This document shows positions 15,082 through 17,827 of a stretch of 17,827 nucleotides of DNA, in pieces. Every line of letters begins with the position of its first letter. Within the stretch, counting starts at the first letter, position 1. The stretch comes from Actinomycetes bacterium (GTDB lineage Bacteria > Actinomycetota > Acidimicrobiia > Acidimicrobiales > Palsa-688). The position numbers were made by a program, and so were the translations under genes. A model generated the notes under the pieces. The model searched no databases and was not told where the DNA came from. It saw only the letters and a list, made by a program, of their open reading frames with translations. Location of the stretch: the NCBI GenBank assembly GCA_021808425.1, contig JAKBBS010000054.1, positions 1 to 17,827 of the forward strand, read 5' to 3'.

Positions 15082-16836
15082 ATGTTCGATCTCCTTGTCA
15101 AAAACGGCCTGGTCGTGGACGGGACTGGTGCGCAAGCGAAGCACGCTGACATTGCGGTGTCTGAAGGGCGCGTCGCCGAGATTGCGCCACCCGGGTCGAT
15201 CGTGGGGTCTGCCGGCAATGTCATAGACGCCACTGACCTCGCTGTTTGCCCTGGTTTCGTCGACATCCACACCCACTACGACGCCCAGGCGTTCTGGGAT
15301 CCGACCCTCAGCCCGTCGCCGCTGCATGGCGTGACGACGGTCGTCGGAGGAAACTGCGGTTTCAGCATCGCACCGCTCACCGGGGAAGCCGACGACGCCG
15401 ACTACCTGATGCGGATGCTGGCGAGAGTTGAGGGAATGCCTCTCGAATCCCTTCAGCAGGGGCTGAGCTGGGACTGGAGGTCCACGGAGGACTTCTTCGA
15501 TCGTCTCGACTCGACGCTCGGGCCGAATGCCGCTTTCATGGTCGGCCACTCCGCGCTGCGCCGGGCGGTGATGCACGACGCCGCCGTCGGCTCAGAAGCG
15601 ACCGCCGGACAGCTTTGCGCCATGAAAGACCTTCTCCGCAAGGGCCTCGCCGCTGGAGCGATAGGTTTCTCGTCGACGTGGTCGAGGACCCACAACGACC
15701 ACAACGGCGATCCGGTACCGTCTCGCCACGCCACCTCGGACGAGCTTGTCGAGCTGTGCTCAGTTGTCGGCGAGTTCCCGGGGACGACGCTCGAGTTCAT
15801 CCCCGCGCCTCCCCCCTTCGAGGAGAGCAACTTCGAGCTGATGGCGGCTATGAGCAGGGCCGCAAACCGTCCGATCAACTGGAACGTCCTCGCCGTCTAC
15901 TCGCGAAACGTGGACGTCGTCGAGCGCCAGCTGGCGGGAAGCGACCTGGCGCGAAGCCTCGGGGGTCGTGTGGTAGCGCTCACCTTGCCCGACAGCCAGC
16001 GCAACCGCCTCAACTTCAAGAGCGGCTTCATCCTCGACATCCTTCCGGGCTGGGACAAGCTGATGGCGCTCCCCGACACGGAGAAGCTCACGATGCTTGC
16101 CGATCCGATCGGGCGGCTGCGCATGGACGAGTTGGCTCAAAGCCAGGAGGGGCCGCTGCGCTCGATCGCCAACTGGGGTCAATACCTGATCGTGGAGACC
16201 TTCGACGCGAAGAGCCGGCCTTTCATCGGCAGGCCGGTAGCCGACCTCGCCGCCGAGGTGGGCAAATCGGCTTGGGACGCTCTCGCCGACATGGTCGTAG
16301 CCGACGAACTGAAGACGGTCATCGTGAACCAGGATCGAGGCCAAGACGTGGAGTCGTGGCGCCGGCGGGTCGATGTGTGGCGGGACCACCGGGCGGTCGT
16401 CGGCGCCTCGGACGCGGGTGCCCACCTCGACATGATCGACACCTTCAACTACACGACCACGGTGCTTGCGAAAGCCGTTCGCGAGCACGGGCTGCTCAGC
16501 CTCGAAGAGGCTGTGTCACACCTCACGGGCGGCCCCGCTGGGCTGTACGGTCTGAAGGGACGTGGCGTGATATCCGAGGGAGCATGGTCCGACCTGGTCG
16601 TCTTCGACCCTGAGCGTATAGGACCGTCGCCTGTGTCGACACGCTACGACCTCCCCGGCGGCGCGGGACGCGTCTTCGGGGGCTCGGTAGGGATCCACGA
16701 GGTGGTCGTGGCAGGCGAGGTGATCGTAAAGGACGGGGCGTTCAGCGACGCACGGCCGGGGAGGATCCTGCGGTCGGGCCGCGACACTGTGACAGTCCCC
16801 GTCCGACCGCTGACGGGATCCGAGAACGCCGCCTGA
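15082..16836 (+). CDS. D-aminoacylase / N-acyl-D-amino-acid deacylase-family amidohydrolase
   Basis: This 584-residue amidohydrolase has the N-terminal beta-sandwich piece LLVKNGLVVDGTG (4-16), the metal motif HTHYD (H63, H65), the cysteine C92 in GNCGF typical of D-aminoacylases, H156 in VGHSALR, H216 in SRHATSDEL, the catalytic aspartate D444 in GASDAGAHLD, and the returning sandwich strand SDLVVFDPERIG. The family hydrolyses amide or cyclic amide bonds in the cytoplasm, with metal. Classical D-aminoacylases have a His-rich segment after the H216 region; here NWNVLAVYSRN occupies that place, as in a common actinobacterial subfamily of unknown substrate. Annotation as a deacylase is safe at family level only. 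The ATG has TAGGAT 6 bases upstream. The stop is 2 bases from the convergent thiolase-like stop. Confidence 0.9.
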   Translation: MFDLLVKNGLVVDGTGAQAKHADIAVSEGRVAEIAPPGSIVGSAGNVIDATDLAVCPGFVDIHTHYDAQAFWDPTLSPSPLHGVTTVVGGNCGFSIAPLTGEADDADYLMRMLARVEGMPLESLQQGLSWDWRSTEDFFDRLDSTLGPNAAFMVGHSALRRAVMHDAAVGSEATAGQLCAMKDLLRKGLAAGAIGFSSTWSRTHNDHNGDPVPSRHATSDELVELCSVVGEFPGTTLEFIPAPPPFEESNFELMAAMSRAANRPINWNVLAVYSRNVDVVERQLAGSDLARSLGGRVVALTLPDSQRNRLNFKSGFILDILPGWDKLMALPDTEKLTMLADPIGRLRMDELAQSQEGPLRSIANWGQYLIVETFDAKSRPFIGRPVADLAAEVGKSAWDALADMVVADELKTVIVNQDRGQDVESWRRRVDVWRDHRAVVGASDAGAHLDMIDTFNYTTTVLAKAVREHGLLSLEEAVSHLTGGPAGLYGLKGRGVISEGAWSDLVVFDPERIGPSPVSTRYDLPGGAGRVFGGSVGIHEVVVAGEVIVKDGAFSDARPGRILRSGRDTVTVPVRPLTGSENAA

Positions 16837-16838
16837 CG

Positions 16839-17827
16839 CTAGAGGCTCAAAGTCCCGTCGGCGATCCTGAAACCGGCGTTGCCAGCTATTCCCTCGTCGA
16901 ACACTGCGTCGATCATCCGTTCTGACGTTGACCTCGCCCAACCCCTTCGTGCGTCGGCGTCCAAGACCGCGGCCAGGACGTGGGACGGCCCGCTGCGATC
17001 GAACACGACCGTCGCCGCTTCGACCCGGACATCCCCGGCGAAGTCGCCTGGCTGCTCCGGCGTCTCCAAAGTCACCACCCGATCCTGAACGTCTAAAGAC
17101 TCGAACGCCGAAACCGGGCGGTCGCTGTAGATGCCGATGTTGTGCTTGGTAGCGATGCCTCCGTTGCCGTGGATCAGGCCGTACCCGCCGCTGCGGACCT
17201 GTGAAACCATCGCCGCTATCGAATGTCCAACCGAGTTGCCGACCGGTGCGCCGGCGAAACCCAGGCCCCCCGTCACGGTCAGAGACCGCTCCAGGGAGAA
17301 TCCCAAGGCTTTCCCTGAGATCTCCACGATCGAAGGAAAGCACGCGTACAGGTCCACGTTGGCGACGTCGTCGGGGCCGACGCCAACGTGACCGAACGCC
17401 GCTGCGCCGCAAACTTCAAGGGCGGGACAGCGGTGGAGGCGTTCCCTCTTAGCGAGACGCCACGTCTCGTGGGCCGCTGCGACCACTAGAGGAAACACGA
17501 TCCGATCCGATGTGATACCGGCTGAGCGGGCTGTGCCTACGTCGCAGAGCAGGACCGCGGACGCCATGTCGACGGTGTTGTTCGCTACCAGCGATTTGGT
17601 GTAGGGGAACGCGATCATCCGGTTCGACGCCGACTCCGAGCGAACTTGCTGGGTAGTAAACGCAGAGCGTTGCCACGCCCACGGGTTGGCAGCCGCAACG
17701 TTGCTGAAACGAGACCACAGATCGCAGATTCGATCCCGTTGCCCTTCGACGCTCTCGCCGTTAGCGCTTCGCAGGCTGTCCTCGATCAGGGCGTAAGCGT
17801 GCGTTGGCGGTCCGACAGTTGCCATTT
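16839..17827 (-). CDS. Thiolase-like protein with extra C-terminal domain (TLP1-type), 5' end missing
   Basis: About 328 C-terminal residues are present; full-length relatives have about 500, and the frame stays open into the right edge, so the ATG at 17825 is not taken as the start. Segments typical of actinobacterial acetyl-CoA acetyltransferase-like proteins are NRMIAFPYTKSLVANNTVDM (68-87), VDLYACFPSIVEISGKALGF (157-176), TGGLGFAGAPVGNSVGHSIA (185-204) and GLIHGNGGIATKHNIGIYS (216-234). About 95 further residues correspond to the additional C-terminal domain of the mycobacterial TLP1 type. The canonical thiolase GHP histidine is replaced (FAGAPVG) and the C-terminal CxGGG cysteine is replaced by HGNGG, so normal thiolysis is doubtful. 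These changes are usual in this subfamily. It may bind or transfer acyl-CoA, or catalyse a variant reaction. It converges tightly with the amidohydrolase gene. Confidence 0.88.
   Translation of the reverse strand, partial: MATVGPPTHAYALIEDSLRSANGESVEGQRDRICDLWSRFSNVAAANPWAWQRSAFTTQQVRSESASNRMIAFPYTKSLVANNTVDMASAVLLCDVGTARSAGITSDRIVFPLVVAAAHETWRLAKRERLHRCPALEVCGAAAFGHVGVGPDDVANVDLYACFPSIVEISGKALGFSLERSLTVTGGLGFAGAPVGNSVGHSIAAMVSQVRSGGYGLIHGNGGIATKHNIGIYSDRPVSAFESLDVQDRVVTLETPEQPGDFAGDVRVEAATVVFDRSGPSHVLAAVLDADARRGWARSTSERMIDAVFDEGIAGNAGFRIADGTLSL

Noticed and set aside
14392..15576. 394-residue open frame on the minus strand
   Set aside because: It overlaps both the glycosidase (other frame) and the amidohydrolase (antisense), both of which have strong motifs; its composition is that of a shadow frame.
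16516..17412. 298-residue open frame on the minus strand
   Set aside because: Arg/Gly-rich frame overlapping the thiolase-like protein in another register and the amidohydrolase 3' end; no domain seen.

Overview
The window is GC-rich, very gene-dense DNA with short or negative gaps between genes. The gene set is a fused isobutyryl-CoA mutase, a FadD-type acyl-CoA synthetase, a thiolase-like protein with an extra C-terminal domain, and a D-aminoacylase-type amidohydrolase. Start sites sit six bases after TANNNT -10 elements. Together these point to a soil or aquatic actinobacterium, possibly of the Acidimicrobiia; the class is inferred from gene content only. No rRNA, tRNA, insertion sequence, CRISPR array or phage gene was seen, and no stretch over 300 bases lacks a gene.

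Left part (1-11265). A possible leftward gene fragment at the edge is followed by a rightward aldehyde dehydrogenase (312-1874). It converges on, and overlaps, the last gene of a six-gene leftward operon. In transcription order the operon holds a metallo-beta-lactamase-fold hydrolase, an acyl-CoA synthetase, a four-helix membrane protein, a fused E1 alpha/beta 2-oxo acid dehydrogenase, the fused B12-dependent mutase IcmF, and a CysQ/inositol monophosphatase-family phosphatase. Two junctions are 4-base stop/start overlaps. The shared theme is CoA-thioester chemistry: E1 (with an E2/E3 encoded elsewhere) would make branched acyl-CoAs such as isobutyryl-CoA, the synthetase would activate free acids, and IcmF would interconvert branched and linear acyl-CoAs. 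A 20-bp imperfect dyad lies just upstream of icmF.

Middle part (11266-14972). A GNAT-fold protein resembling bacterial ceramide synthase (rightward) overlaps tail to tail with a serine-palmitoyltransferase-like alpha-oxoamine synthase (leftward). The synthase lies 4 bases after an exported phosphodiester-glycosidase-like gene. The GNAT plus oxoamine synthase pair is the most interesting item: it may be a sphingolipid or long-chain-base module in an actinobacterium.

Right part (14973-17827). A D-aminoacylase-type amidohydrolase (rightward) converges, with a 2-base gap, on the C-terminal two thirds of a thiolase-like protein cut by the window edge.

Four putative transcription units (aldehyde dehydrogenase, GNAT protein, glycosidase, amidohydrolase) share the same TANNNT-N6-start arrangement, which suggests leaderless transcripts.
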